NCBI RefSeq assembly: GCF_002211365.1
Contig: NZ_LOKZ01000035.1
Location: 62,001-126,000, forward strand
Source: Rhizobium sp. R711
GTDB lineage: Bacteria; Pseudomonadota; Alphaproteobacteria; Rhizobiales; Rhizobiaceae
Direction of reading: 5' to 3'
Length of the DNA stretch: 64,000 nt
Of this stretch, positions 26,077 through 34,531 are shown piece by piece. Position numbers and translations under genes: made by a program. The notes under the pieces were generated by a model that was not told the origin of the DNA, made no database searches, and worked only from the letters and a program-made list of their open reading frames with translations. The stretch's first letter is position 1, and every line of letters begins with the position of its first letter.

Positions 26077-27321
26077 TCAGGCGACGACGGATAGCTTCGC
26101 CTGATCACCCTGGAGCCGATTGACCATGAAGTTTGAGTACCATTCGAGGAACTGCATGACGCCGCCTTCGTGCAGCATCGAATAGGGGCCGGGCTCGTAT
26201 GCCGGCGAGTGGATCCCGAACGCGTTCTCTTCAACGATGCGGCGATCCTGATCGTTGGTTTCGGTCCAGACGTGCGTGAGGTCGGCGAGATCGTAATCGA
26301 CGCCCTCGACGGCATCCTTGTGCACCAGCCATTTCGTCGTGACCGCAGTTTCGTTGGCACTGAGCGGCAGCACGCGGAAGGAGATCGCATGGTCGCCGAG
26401 AATGTGATTCCAGGTCGTCGGATAGTGGAAGAGCAGCATCGTGCCGATGCGATCGATCGTCACGTCGTCAGACAACGGCCGCTTGACAGCACGCTTGCCA
26501 GACATGGTGTAGCTCTCGGCATCCTCGATCAGAGGCATGCGAGCCGCGCGGAACTGACCATCGGGAGAAATCTGGAATTTGCTCGGCAGTCCGGCCGCCT
26601 CGCAACGCGCCCAGTGACCTGATATCTCCGGATCATCGGCGCCGCCATCCGTGCCCGTAACGCTCGGTGCTTCGGGGTAAGTGCGGCAAAGTTCGGGGTG
26701 GTTGGCCGCGCAGTGATAGCACTCGCGGTTGTTTTCCCAGACGAGCTTCCAGTTGCCCTTCTCAATGATGGTGCTCTGGAAAGCCACCTTCGCATCGCTC
26801 AAGTGATGGGGCAGCATGTAGGGAGCCACCATGTCGCGTACCGGCTGGAAATCCGGCGCGTTCTGGGCGAGACAGATGAAGATATAGCCGCCGAAGCTCT
26901 CGCAATGCACCGGCTTCAGGCCGTAGCCGCTCTTGTCGAAATCGTCGCCCATGTGGCGGGCAAAAGCGAGTTTGCCGTCGAGGTCGTAGGCCCACTGGTG
27001 ATAGGGGCAGACGAGGCGAACCGAGGCGCCGTGGTCCTTGGTGCAGACACGCGAACCGCGATGACGACAGCTGTTGTGGAAGGCGCGGACGACATTGTCG
27101 CGGCCGCGAACGATGACGACCGGATACTCGCCGATCTGAACGGTGAAATAGGCGCCCGGCTTCGGCAACTCGCAGTCATGGCCCATGAATAGCCAGTCGC
27201 GATAGTAGATCATTTCCATATCGAGCTTGAAGTAGTCCTCGTCGATATAGAAGGGCTGCTCGAGACTGAAGCCTTCCCGGCGAGTCTTGAGTTGCCGCAA
27301 TGCGTTGCTGCGAATATCCAT
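26077..27321 (-). CDS. Rieske [2Fe-2S] oxygenase alpha subunit, GbcA-like
   Basis: This 414-residue ring-hydroxylating-oxygenase-type protein has a Rieske centre from Cys85, His87, Cys105 and His108 (SCRHRGSRVC and CPYHQW). The mononuclear iron site is in NNRECYHCAANHPEL, with His203 and His208 and the bridging Glu200. The sequence most resembles GbcA, which removes a methyl group from glycine betaine, and related quaternary-amine demethylases such as those for stachydrine. I start at ATG 27321, 7 bp after GAGGA. ATG 27327 is too close to that site. No reductase partner (GbcB type) is adjacent. Substrate assignment is by resemblance only. Confidence 0.87.
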   Translation of the reverse strand: MDIRSNALRQLKTRREGFSLEQPFYIDEDYFKLDMEMIYYRDWLFMGHDCELPKPGAYFTVQIGEYPVVIVRGRDNVVRAFHNSCRHRGSRVCTKDHGASVRLVCPYHQWAYDLDGKLAFARHMGDDFDKSGYGLKPVHCESFGGYIFICLAQNAPDFQPVRDMVAPYMLPHHLSDAKVAFQSTIIEKGNWKLVWENNRECYHCAANHPELCRTYPEAPSVTGTDGGADDPEISGHWARCEAAGLPSKFQISPDGQFRAARMPLIEDAESYTMSGKRAVKRPLSDDVTIDRIGTMLLFHYPTTWNHILGDHAISFRVLPLSANETAVTTKWLVHKDAVEGVDYDLADLTHVWTETNDQDRRIVEENAFGIHSPAYEPGPYSMLHEGGVMQFLEWYSNFMVNRLQGDQAKLSVVA

Positions 27322-27719
27322 CTGCATATCCTCGTATAATGGGACCGCCGCTTGATAGAAGGCGAAACTCGCCGAAAGCTGCGCTCCCTTTCCGTCAGGA
27401 GACTTTCTTGAAAGACATTTAAGCACCGCTGGGGCGCGGCGTTTGGTTGTAAAGCGACATCGGCTTCGAAAATGACGACAGGCGACAAAGGAGTGCGGAA
27501 TCGAACACGGCTCCAACCTCCAAATGCTTCGTTCTCGGCAAGTAAGGCCAATTACGACATCGACGCAACCCAATTCACGTTTGGACTTTCGGCACGACAT
27601 CGCCGCGACTATCGTATTTGCGACATGCCGATCTTGAGTCAGGTCCCACCAAGGCCCTGACTCGCGGTCACGTTTAATCGACCATTAAGCATGATCGCCT
27701 ATCCTTGCCGGCATCAGAC
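27322..27719. other. Intergenic region of about 400 bp between divergent genes
   Basis: This stretch separates the start of the Rieske oxygenase gene (minus) from the next plus-strand gene. I see no credible gene, tRNA or strong hairpin. It presumably holds the promoters of both neighbours. The GAGGA used by the oxygenase is at 27329-27333. Confidence 0.6.
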
Positions 27720-28343
27720 ATGCATGCGGATATCCACATGGCGAAGCTTCGCTATTTCGACACCAGCAACAGCAATGCGCGCAACGCGGCACCGGTCGCC
27801 TCGCATTCCGAATTTCTGCGCACCGGAAAGATCACTCGCACCCGGGCGCACTGGCTCGCCGAGGAACGGCGCTACCTCACGCATGACGAAGTGGCCGAGA
27901 GAACCGGCCACAAGCTGGAGACGGCCGGCGCCAAGACGCATCAGCATATCAACGGCTTTCACCGCTCGATCCAGTTTCCGAAGATGCTGTTTCATCGGAC
28001 GTTGGAGGACAGCCCGCATCTTGGCTACTGCCATGTGACCGCGTCGCGGACAAAATTCGCCCGCTACGAGGAAGTCAGCTGGGCCTTCTACATTGCAAAC
28101 TTCTACGCCGACATCGGCGACAACGACAATTTCTTCCAGAAGATCGATGTGAAGTATTCGCGCATGTACTTCGCGGTCGCCATCAAGCCGGGCGAGCATA
28201 CGCCAGAGAAGATGACGATCGACCGCTCGGTGCGGGGCAACGGAGTGCTCTTCCGCACGGACGATCCACAAATCGCCATCAAGAATGTGCTGCTGCTTGG
28301 CGCACGCAACGAGCAGCTGCGCGAGATCATCCGCCAACTCTGA
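27720..28343 (+). CDS. Conserved hypothetical protein
   Basis: About 207 residues, hydrophilic, with no signal peptide or membrane segment. Start choice is uncertain: ATG 27720 or ATG 27738 (MAKLRYFDTSNSN). Striking blocks are KTHQHINGFHRSIQFPKMLFH, YCHVTASRTKFARYEEVSWAFYIANFYADIGDNDNFF and RGNGVLFRTDDPQIAIKNVLLLGARNEQL. It may belong to a domain of unknown function restricted to Rhizobiales (possibly DUF6656), which I could not confirm. It is not obviously in an operon. Short degenerate repeats begin at its 3' end. Confidence 0.75.
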   Translation: MHADIHMAKLRYFDTSNSNARNAAPVASHSEFLRTGKITRTRAHWLAEERRYLTHDEVAERTGHKLETAGAKTHQHINGFHRSIQFPKMLFHRTLEDSPHLGYCHVTASRTKFARYEEVSWAFYIANFYADIGDNDNFFQKIDVKYSRMYFAVAIKPGEHTPEKMTIDRSVRGNGVLFRTDDPQIAIKNVLLLGARNEQLREIIRQL

Positions 28344-28395
28344 TCGTGATCATTCGCGAACTCTGATCGGCATCATCGACCGCTCTGATATTGAT
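28327..28395 (+). repeat. Three degenerate tandem repeats of 23 bp
   Basis: Three adjacent 23-bp units start TCATCCGCC, TCATTCGCG and TCATCGACC, each with CTCTGAT in its second half. The first unit contains the stop of the preceding gene. The first two units differ at about five positions; the third is more diverged. Confidence 0.6.
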
Positions 28396-28445
28396 CCGAT
28401 CGCCCGGAAGGCATAAGGACTGCCGGACAGCAATCCGGGCAGCGC

Positions 28446-29420
28446 ATGGCACGATCGATCGACATCACGAAGGACAGGCAGCAGGCTATCGAAGCCGGTT
28501 GCGCAGTGCTTGGCGAGGGCTTCCCGATCGCGATCCCGACGGAGACTGTCTACGGGCTCGCTGCCGATGCGACCAACCCGATTGCGATCGCCCGTATTTA
28601 CGAAACCAAAGGCCGCCCCCGCTTTAATCCGCTGATCTGCCATATGGCTGATCTTGCTATGGCCGAGCGGCACGCCGCGTTCGACCCTATTTCGCGCGCA
28701 CTGGCCGAAGCCTTCTGGCCCGGCCCGCTCACACTCGTCCTGCCGCTGAAGCCGGAGAGCGCCATTCATTCGCTGGCGACCGCAGGGCTTGATACTGTCG
28801 GCATCCGTGTTCCGAAGGGCTTTGCAGGTGAACTGATCCGCGCCTTCGGTCGACCGCTCGCCGCGCCCAGCGCCAATACGTCGGGCAAGATCAGTGCGAC
28901 GAGCGCGGATCATGTCGACGCTGATCTCGGCGAGCGCATCAGGCTGATCCTCGATGCCGGCGCCAGCGCGGTCGGTGTCGAGTCCACCATCGTCAAGGTC
29001 GAGGACGGCAAAGTCAGGCTCCTCAGGCCAGGTGGGCTGCCCGCCTCCGAGATCGAACGCGTGACCGGTCAGAAGCTTCTGCGAGCCAGGAAGGCGTCTG
29101 CGGCCATCGAGGCTCCGGGAATGTTGGCGTCCCACTACGCACCTGGTGCCACTGTTCGATTGGACGCAACGCATGTCGATGCCGGCGAGGCGTTGATTGC
29201 CTTCGGCAGCACCTCCGTCGCCGGGGTCGATGATGCCAGGATCGTCCTCAATCTCAGCCAGGACGGCGATCTTGCCGAGGCGGCGGCCAACCTGTTCGAC
29301 TATATGAAGAGAGCCGACGCCAGCGGTGCCTCGACGATCGCCTTTTCGGCCATTCCCGACGAGGGACTCGGCGAGGCAATCAACGATCGGCTCCGCCGGG
29401 CCGCTGCACCACGCGAATAA
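28446..29420 (+). CDS. L-threonylcarbamoyladenylate synthase, Sua5 type
   Basis: This 324-residue protein is the longer Sua5 form: an N-terminal YrdC/TsaC domain (about 1-200) plus a C-terminal Sua5 domain. It makes threonylcarbamoyl-AMP for the t6A modification of tRNAs that read ANN codons. Diagnostic parts are PTETVYGLAADA (31-42), KGRPRFNPLICHM (55-67), GIRVP, PSANTSGKISAT and STIVKVEDGKVRLLRPGG. The linker includes SHYAPGA, which closes over the active site in Sua5. The gene starts about 100 bp after the preceding gene and ends 20 bp before the FAD oxidase, so it may be transcribed with it. Confidence 0.94.
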   Translation: MARSIDITKDRQQAIEAGCAVLGEGFPIAIPTETVYGLAADATNPIAIARIYETKGRPRFNPLICHMADLAMAERHAAFDPISRALAEAFWPGPLTLVLPLKPESAIHSLATAGLDTVGIRVPKGFAGELIRAFGRPLAAPSANTSGKISATSADHVDADLGERIRLILDAGASAVGVESTIVKVEDGKVRLLRPGGLPASEIERVTGQKLLRARKASAAIEAPGMLASHYAPGATVRLDATHVDAGEALIAFGSTSVAGVDDARIVLNLSQDGDLAEAAANLFDYMKRADASGASTIAFSAIPDEGLGEAINDRLRRAAAPRE

Positions 29421-29440
29421 GCAAGAAGGACCAAGGTTCG

Positions 29441-30868
29441 ATGAGCGCAGTTTCCACCGAACTTCTAGACCGTTTCGCCACCATCGTCGGTGAGAAACAT
29501 GCGCTCCGCAGCGAAGCGGATCTCGCGCCGCATCTGATCGAAAACCGCGGCCTTTACCATGGCTCCTCGCCTCTCCTTCTGAAGCCCGGCTCCGTCGAAG
29601 AAGTGTCGGCGATCCTGAAGCTCGCGACTGAGACCGGAACTGCCGTCGTGCCGCAAACAGGCAATACGGGTCTCGTCGGCGGCCAGACGCCGCGCGAGGG
29701 CAAGTCCGACATCATCATTTCGCTCGAACGCATGAACAAGGTTCGCGACGTCGATCCGATTGCCAATGTCTTGGTTGCCGACGGCGGCGCGATCCTCGCG
29801 GACGTGCAGAAGGCGGCCGAGACACACGGCAGGCTGTTTCCGCTGTCCCTTGGCTCGGAGGGCTCCTGCCGGATCGGCGGCAATCTCTCGACGAACGCCG
29901 GCGGTACCGCCGTGCTTGCCTATGGCAACATGCGCCAGCTCTGCCTCGGTCTTGAGGTCGTGCTACCCACCGGTGAAATCTTGAACGGGCTGCGTCGTTT
30001 GAAGAAGGACAATACCGGATACGACCTGCGAGACCTCTTCATCGGCGCAGAGGGCACACTCGGCATTATCACCGGCGCGGTGCTGAAGCTCTTTCCGCAG
30101 CCGCTTGGAAAGCAGGTTGCGTTCGCGGGCCTTAACTCGGTCGAGGATGCGCTTGCGTTCTTCAATCTCGCGTCCAGCCTTTGCGGCACGTCGCTGACCG
30201 GCTTCGAGCTCATGCCGCGCTTCGGCGTCGAAATTACCGCCCGCAATATCGAGGGCGTACGCGATCCGCTGGAATCGGTACATCCCTGGTACGTCCTGGT
30301 CGATATCTCCACATCCGATTCCGCCGAAACCGCCGAGCGCATGATGACGGCGCTGCTTGAGCAGGGCTTCGAGGCAGGGCTGGTTCAGGACGCGGCGATC
30401 GCCTCCTCAGTCGCGCAGCAGAAGGCGCTCTGGCACATGCGCGAGAGCATGTCGGACGCTCAGAAGCCGGAAGGCGGATCGATCAAGCACGACGTTTCCG
30501 TGCCGGTTTCGGCTATCCCGGCCTTTATGCACGAAGCCGGCGAAGCGGTCATGGCCGCGATGCCCGGCGCCCGCATATGCGCCTTCGGTCACATGGGCGA
30601 CGGCAATATTCACTACAACATTTCCCAGCCGGTCGGCGCCGACAAACAGGCCTTCCTGGCGTGCTGGCGCGAAATGAACCACATCGTTCATGGCTTCGTA
30701 CTGGCACACGGCGGATCGATTTCCGCCGAGCACGGGATCGGCCAGCTGAAGCGCGATGAACTGGCCTCGATCCGTCCGGAGATCGAAATGGACCTGATGC
30801 GCAGGATCAAGCGCGCTTTCGACCCTGCCGGCATCATGAACCCCGGCAAAGTCGTCAGCGTCGACTAG
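29441..30868 (+). CDS. FAD-linked oxidase, D-2-hydroxyacid (GlcD/D2HGDH-like) dehydrogenase
   Basis: This 475-residue enzyme has a PCMH-type FAD-binding domain (VVPQTGNTGLVGGQTPREG, GSCRIGGNLSTNAGG, FIGAEGTLGIITGAVLKLFP) and a C-terminal FAD-oxidase domain with the metal-site motif HMGDGNIHYNI and AEHGIGQLKRDEL. It belongs with D-lactate, glycolate (GlcD) and D-2-hydroxyglutarate dehydrogenases. The single-gene context without glcE/glcF favours a D-2-hydroxyglutarate or D-lactate dehydrogenase, but this is inference. It starts 20 bp after the Sua5 gene. Confidence 0.92.
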   Translation: MSAVSTELLDRFATIVGEKHALRSEADLAPHLIENRGLYHGSSPLLLKPGSVEEVSAILKLATETGTAVVPQTGNTGLVGGQTPREGKSDIIISLERMNKVRDVDPIANVLVADGGAILADVQKAAETHGRLFPLSLGSEGSCRIGGNLSTNAGGTAVLAYGNMRQLCLGLEVVLPTGEILNGLRRLKKDNTGYDLRDLFIGAEGTLGIITGAVLKLFPQPLGKQVAFAGLNSVEDALAFFNLASSLCGTSLTGFELMPRFGVEITARNIEGVRDPLESVHPWYVLVDISTSDSAETAERMMTALLEQGFEAGLVQDAAIASSVAQQKALWHMRESMSDAQKPEGGSIKHDVSVPVSAIPAFMHEAGEAVMAAMPGARICAFGHMGDGNIHYNISQPVGADKQAFLACWREMNHIVHGFVLAHGGSISAEHGIGQLKRDELASIRPEIEMDLMRRIKRAFDPAGIMNPGKVVSVD

Positions 30869-30883
30869 AAATATTCGAGATCG

Positions 30884-33604
30884 TCAGCTTGACTTGCCGC
30901 CGGTCAAAATCGTCAATGCGGGCGAGTTGCTGGAGCTGTTCTTCAGATCGTACATGGCGGTGAACCGCTTCAATAGCTTGTCGACCTTCTTCGAATCTTG
31001 GAGATCGTCGAGATTGACGAACTTTTTCAAAACATCGACCTGCTTGTCGACGTCCATGCTCGAGATGCCGCTTGGCAGGCTGTAGGTTGTCGTGATGACC
31101 TGGAACAAGGCCTTGTCGCCGAGGATCGTGTAGAGCGAGGTGATGTCGGGCGCTTTGCGGGCAAAGTACAATGCAAGACGTACGCCGTCATTGCTTTCAC
31201 CCTGCTGCGTTTCGAGCGTCTGCTGAAGATAGTTCTGCTGCGTGCGATCCTCGGCGCCGGTATTCTGGACGGCCCCGATCTTGGCGCGCGTCAGGTCGCC
31301 CTCGGTGTCGAAGTTGAAGTCGGTGACGATTTCCTTGAATTTCGAATCCGCCTTCGTGTTCAGATAGCTCTTCGGATCAGAAGGATCGGACGTGAAGATC
31401 TTTCTCAAGGTCTCCTCGTTGTATTTCTTGGGATCGAGGCCATTCGCCTTCAGCACGAAGCTGGTCAGCTTGTCGTTCTTCAGGAAATCGTCGAGCGATT
31501 TCACCTCGGCCATGCCCTTGGCGAACTCGTTGACCGCCGTGGTTGCATCCTTGGCGGCTTTGTCCTTGATAGGGCCATCGTTCATTCCCATGGTGGCGCG
31601 CGATTTGTAGTTTGTCGCATATTTGGCCATAACGGCCGATGGCAACGCTTGGAGCTCCGACGCGATCTTGCCGTTGCTGCCAAAATTGAAGGCACGGACA
31701 AGGTTCGTGATACGCTCGTCCTTGAATGAGGCGACGTAGCCCTTGGGATCGTAGGGATCGCTTTTCAACAACTTGCGCATCGTCGACCGCGGTACCTCCT
31801 GCTCCGTCAAACCGTAAGCACGGAGCGCCATCTCGTAGGGGTCTGGCAGGCTGTCATTCTTCTTGCTCAGATCCGCTGCCGCATTGGAGCGAAGGAAATC
31901 GTCCACGCTCTTAACGTTGTCGTCGCTCATTCGCTCCTTGTAGTTGGCGACCGCCGCGTCGATCTCATCCTGCTGAGCGTCATCATAGCGAGCGTTGTAA
32001 TTTCTGGTGGTATATTGCAGCTGCACGCTGCTTTGCGGACCGGACGCAGCTGCTGCCGAACCGTCCGAGGCAAAGTTGAACGCCGCGTTGACGTTGCTGA
32101 AGCCCTGGGCGGAGGCAAAACTCGAATCGGTGAGAATGCTCTTCAGGTCCGCATCGCTGGTATCGGTAGGCATCCGATAGACCGACTTAATAAGACTTGT
32201 GAGCTTCTGATCCGCGATCAGCTGATCCACGTTGGAGATGGAGCCTATCTTGCTTTGGAAATAGCTGAGATTGGCGTTGGCACTGGAACTTGTGGAGCGC
32301 GCCTGTGCAGTCGTCTGCGCAACGCCTTTGTCCGACGACACAGTGCCATCGGTGAGAAAGTTAAAGGCCGCATGGACGTTGTCGTAGCCGAGCGTCGAGG
32401 CATAGGTCGAGTCCGTGAGCACGCTCTTCAGATCGGCATCGCTCAGGGTTTGCGGCATGCCGTAGGCATCCTTGATGAAGCGCGTCAACCTTGGATCGGC
32501 TACCAGATCGTCGACGTTCGTAATTGTGACGATCTTGGACTGGTAGTAGCTTGACGCTGCTGACGCCATGTTGGCCATGGCATCGATCTGATCGGAGGTT
32601 TGCGCCGCATAGGAGGCAGCGCTGGAATCGATCGTACCGTCCAGGTTAAAATTGAAAGCGCTGTTGGCTTCGCCATAGCCCAAGGTATTCGCATAGTTGG
32701 CATCGGTCAGCACCAGTTTCAGGGCGGCATTACTGATGTCCCCCATGCTGAATGCTGTCTTGATGTAGGACGCCAGCCGGCTGTCGCCGACCAGGTCACT
32801 GACATTCGTGATCGTTCCGATCTTGGACAGGTAGTAAGCCTTGTTATAGTCGGCTGCCGCTTGCGTCACTGTCGACGGGACCATCAGGTTGTACTGTTCC
32901 ATGACGGTGCTTTTCTGCGTAGCCGTTTGCGCCGCGCCGTTCACCGTGCCATCCGCGTTGAAACTGAACTGTGCAGCGAGCGCTTTGTACTTGTCGTTGC
33001 CGTTGACGTTCACAAAGCTGTTCGGGTCGTTGACGTCGCTCGTCAGGACCTGCGTCAGGAAATCTTTCGACACGTAGGTTGGGTCAATGCCGTAGGCTTT
33101 CAGCACATAGGTACGGGCGCGGCTATTGCCGACCAGATCCGAGACGTTTTGCACGTTGTCGATGACGTTGCTGTAATAGTTCGTCTCGCTGGCCGCCGTC
33201 TTGCTCTCATCCGCAAAGGACTGCGTGTAGAGACCGATCAGATCGTCTTCCTGTGCATCGCTCTGCGCGTCCGCAGCGGGCGACTTGAAATTGAACGCCG
33301 CCGCGAACTCCTTGTATCGAGTGTCAGTGAGCTTGTTGGCGAAGCTGTTCGGGTCCGTCAGATCGCTTTCCAGGACCTTCTTCATGAAGGCCTTGGCGTA
33401 GGTCATATCATCCAGACCATAAGCCGTCATCGCGTAGCTGTAGAGTCGATAGTTGCCGAGGAAATCGTCGACGTCTTTGATCTTGTTGATATTGTCCTTG
33501 TAATACTCGGCGTCGCGCTTGACCGTTCCCTGGGCGGCAACGCGATCCAGGCTCTGCTTCATGTTTCCCGACAATATGTTGTAGGCCATCGAAGCAGAGA
33601 TCAT
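30884..33604 (-). CDS. Large DUF1217 repeat protein
   Basis: This 906-residue protein is made of about eight copies of the DUF1217 module, each ending in a variant of AAFNF. By eye the modules are at 33-106, 142-215, 255-319, 352-415, 445-511, 552-641, 690-765 and a diverged one at 790-886. A module contains a YY start, a segment like NVxDLVGDSRL, an aromatic helix such as YxMTAYGL, and a segment like VLTDxxYASTLGY or DPNSF. Linkers repeat DGT and AQT. There is no signal peptide and almost no Cys. In rhizobia, DUF1217 genes of one or two modules sit in flagellar clusters, so a motility-related secreted or structural role is a guess. It is convergent with the FAD oxidase and there is no flagellar gene nearby. 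Confidence 0.9.
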   Translation of the reverse strand: MISASMAYNILSGNMKQSLDRVAAQGTVKRDAEYYKDNINKIKDVDDFLGNYRLYSYAMTAYGLDDMTYAKAFMKKVLESDLTDPNSFANKLTDTRYKEFAAAFNFKSPAADAQSDAQEDDLIGLYTQSFADESKTAASETNYYSNVIDNVQNVSDLVGNSRARTYVLKAYGIDPTYVSKDFLTQVLTSDVNDPNSFVNVNGNDKYKALAAQFSFNADGTVNGAAQTATQKSTVMEQYNLMVPSTVTQAAADYNKAYYLSKIGTITNVSDLVGDSRLASYIKTAFSMGDISNAALKLVLTDANYANTLGYGEANSAFNFNLDGTIDSSAASYAAQTSDQIDAMANMASAASSYYQSKIVTITNVDDLVADPRLTRFIKDAYGMPQTLSDADLKSVLTDSTYASTLGYDNVHAAFNFLTDGTVSSDKGVAQTTAQARSTSSSANANLSYFQSKIGSISNVDQLIADQKLTSLIKSVYRMPTDTSDADLKSILTDSSFASAQGFSNVNAAFNFASDGSAAAASGPQSSVQLQYTTRNYNARYDDAQQDEIDAAVANYKERMSDDNVKSVDDFLRSNAAADLSKKNDSLPDPYEMALRAYGLTEQEVPRSTMRKLLKSDPYDPKGYVASFKDERITNLVRAFNFGSNGKIASELQALPSAVMAKYATNYKSRATMGMNDGPIKDKAAKDATTAVNEFAKGMAEVKSLDDFLKNDKLTSFVLKANGLDPKKYNEETLRKIFTSDPSDPKSYLNTKADSKFKEIVTDFNFDTEGDLTRAKIGAVQNTGAEDRTQQNYLQQTLETQQGESNDGVRLALYFARKAPDITSLYTILGDKALFQVITTTYSLPSGISSMDVDKQVDVLKKFVNLDDLQDSKKVDKLLKRFTAMYDLKNSSSNSPALTILTGGKSS

Positions 33605-33897
33605 AACGCGCCCTTTTCCGGCAAAGTCTTCAAAGTATGACAGATTGGTTCTGGGTCATTTTGCTATAAAAAGCTTACCCGAGACTTACCCCTGCCGCGT
33701 TGCAATATGGCACACCGCCCGTTCACCCTCCGGAAACCTTGCCGGCTTCGGTTTTGATAACCATCCAGGGAGGCAAAGTTTTCTTAACCGCGATTTTTAA
33801 GCTGTCCGGAACAGGCGGCGCCTATTGTCGAGCCATAGAGGGCGAAAAGCCCCAAGGAGAAGACCGGAAACCGGCTCTCAGGTAAGACAAGGGTAGA

Positions 33898-34470
33898 ATG
33901 AATATGAACAACACCGTTATGAAGCCCGTATGGGCTGGAACGACACTGCGTCTCGATCCGTCTCGCTTTCCCCAGCAGGTCAGCTACGCCATCCACGACT
34001 CCTCAAGTGACGTCAGCATAACGATCGACGAACGTGGCGCCATCCTGCGCAAGGTTCTCCCCTCAAGCGGCCTGCCGCTTTCGATCGCCCTTCCCAAGCG
34101 CGCCTTCAAGGGCGTTGCCGCCCGCGCCATCGACCATGGCGACGGCGAAGTCACCGTAACCCTGGAGCTTCATCACGAAGATCCCGAACTTTGCGTGCCG
34201 CTGCTGGTCGCTCACGACCTGGCGGATATTGCTGCCGATTGGCGCAACTGGTCAGAAGCCTTCCGCATTCCGATGCTGATGGTCGAGGCCGATGGCGTTG
34301 CACGACCGCTGGAAGAGCATCTCGGCGACCTGCGTACCAGCGCATTGAAGCCGCGTCGCCGTCATTCCTACTTCGCCAATCGCCGCCCGCGTTTCCTCGT
34401 GCGCCGCACGACCGGCAAACTCGGCGTCGCCATGAAGATCGAAGGCAAGGAAATCATCGCCCGCAGCTAA
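33898..34470 (+). CDS. Conserved hypothetical protein (possibly DUF6101)
   Basis: This 190-residue soluble protein has no signal peptide. Its first half is beta-rich (WAGTTLRLDPSRFPQQVSYA, DVSITIDERGAILRK) and its C-terminus is strongly basic (SALKPRRRHSYFANRRPRFLVRRTTGK), which could contact nucleic acid or membrane. GGGTAG lies just before the ATG; an ATG two codons on is possible. It may be the rhizobial DUF6101 family, which I could not verify. It converges with ubiA, with a good hairpin between them. Confidence 0.8.
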   Translation: MNMNNTVMKPVWAGTTLRLDPSRFPQQVSYAIHDSSSDVSITIDERGAILRKVLPSSGLPLSIALPKRAFKGVAARAIDHGDGEVTVTLELHHEDPELCVPLLVAHDLADIAADWRNWSEAFRIPMLMVEADGVARPLEEHLGDLRTSALKPRRRHSYFANRRPRFLVRRTTGKLGVAMKIEGKEIIARS

Positions 34471-34493
34471 TCGGTGCGGCGTTTCAGACCATC

Positions 34494-34519
34494 AATGCCC
34501 GGCCCTTGTGCCGGGCATT
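34494..34519. terminator. Bidirectional intrinsic terminator candidate
   Basis: AATGCCCGGC and GCCGGGCATT form a perfect 10-bp stem with a 6-base loop, centred between two convergent stop codons. T-rich sequence follows weakly on the plus strand. Confidence 0.6.
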
Positions 34520-34531
34520 GTCGTTTCCGCT

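Noticed and set aside
27472..27660. 62-residue frame in the gap before the conserved hypothetical gene
   Set aside because: No ribosome site, no recognisable domain and unlike neighbouring codon use.
28327..28395. Possible CRISPR repeats
   Set aside because: The units are adjacent without spacers, are degenerate and number only three.
33700..33885. 61-residue frame between the DUF1217 gene and the next hypothetical gene
   Set aside because: No ribosome site and no recognisable feature; the stretch looks like a promoter region for two divergent genes.
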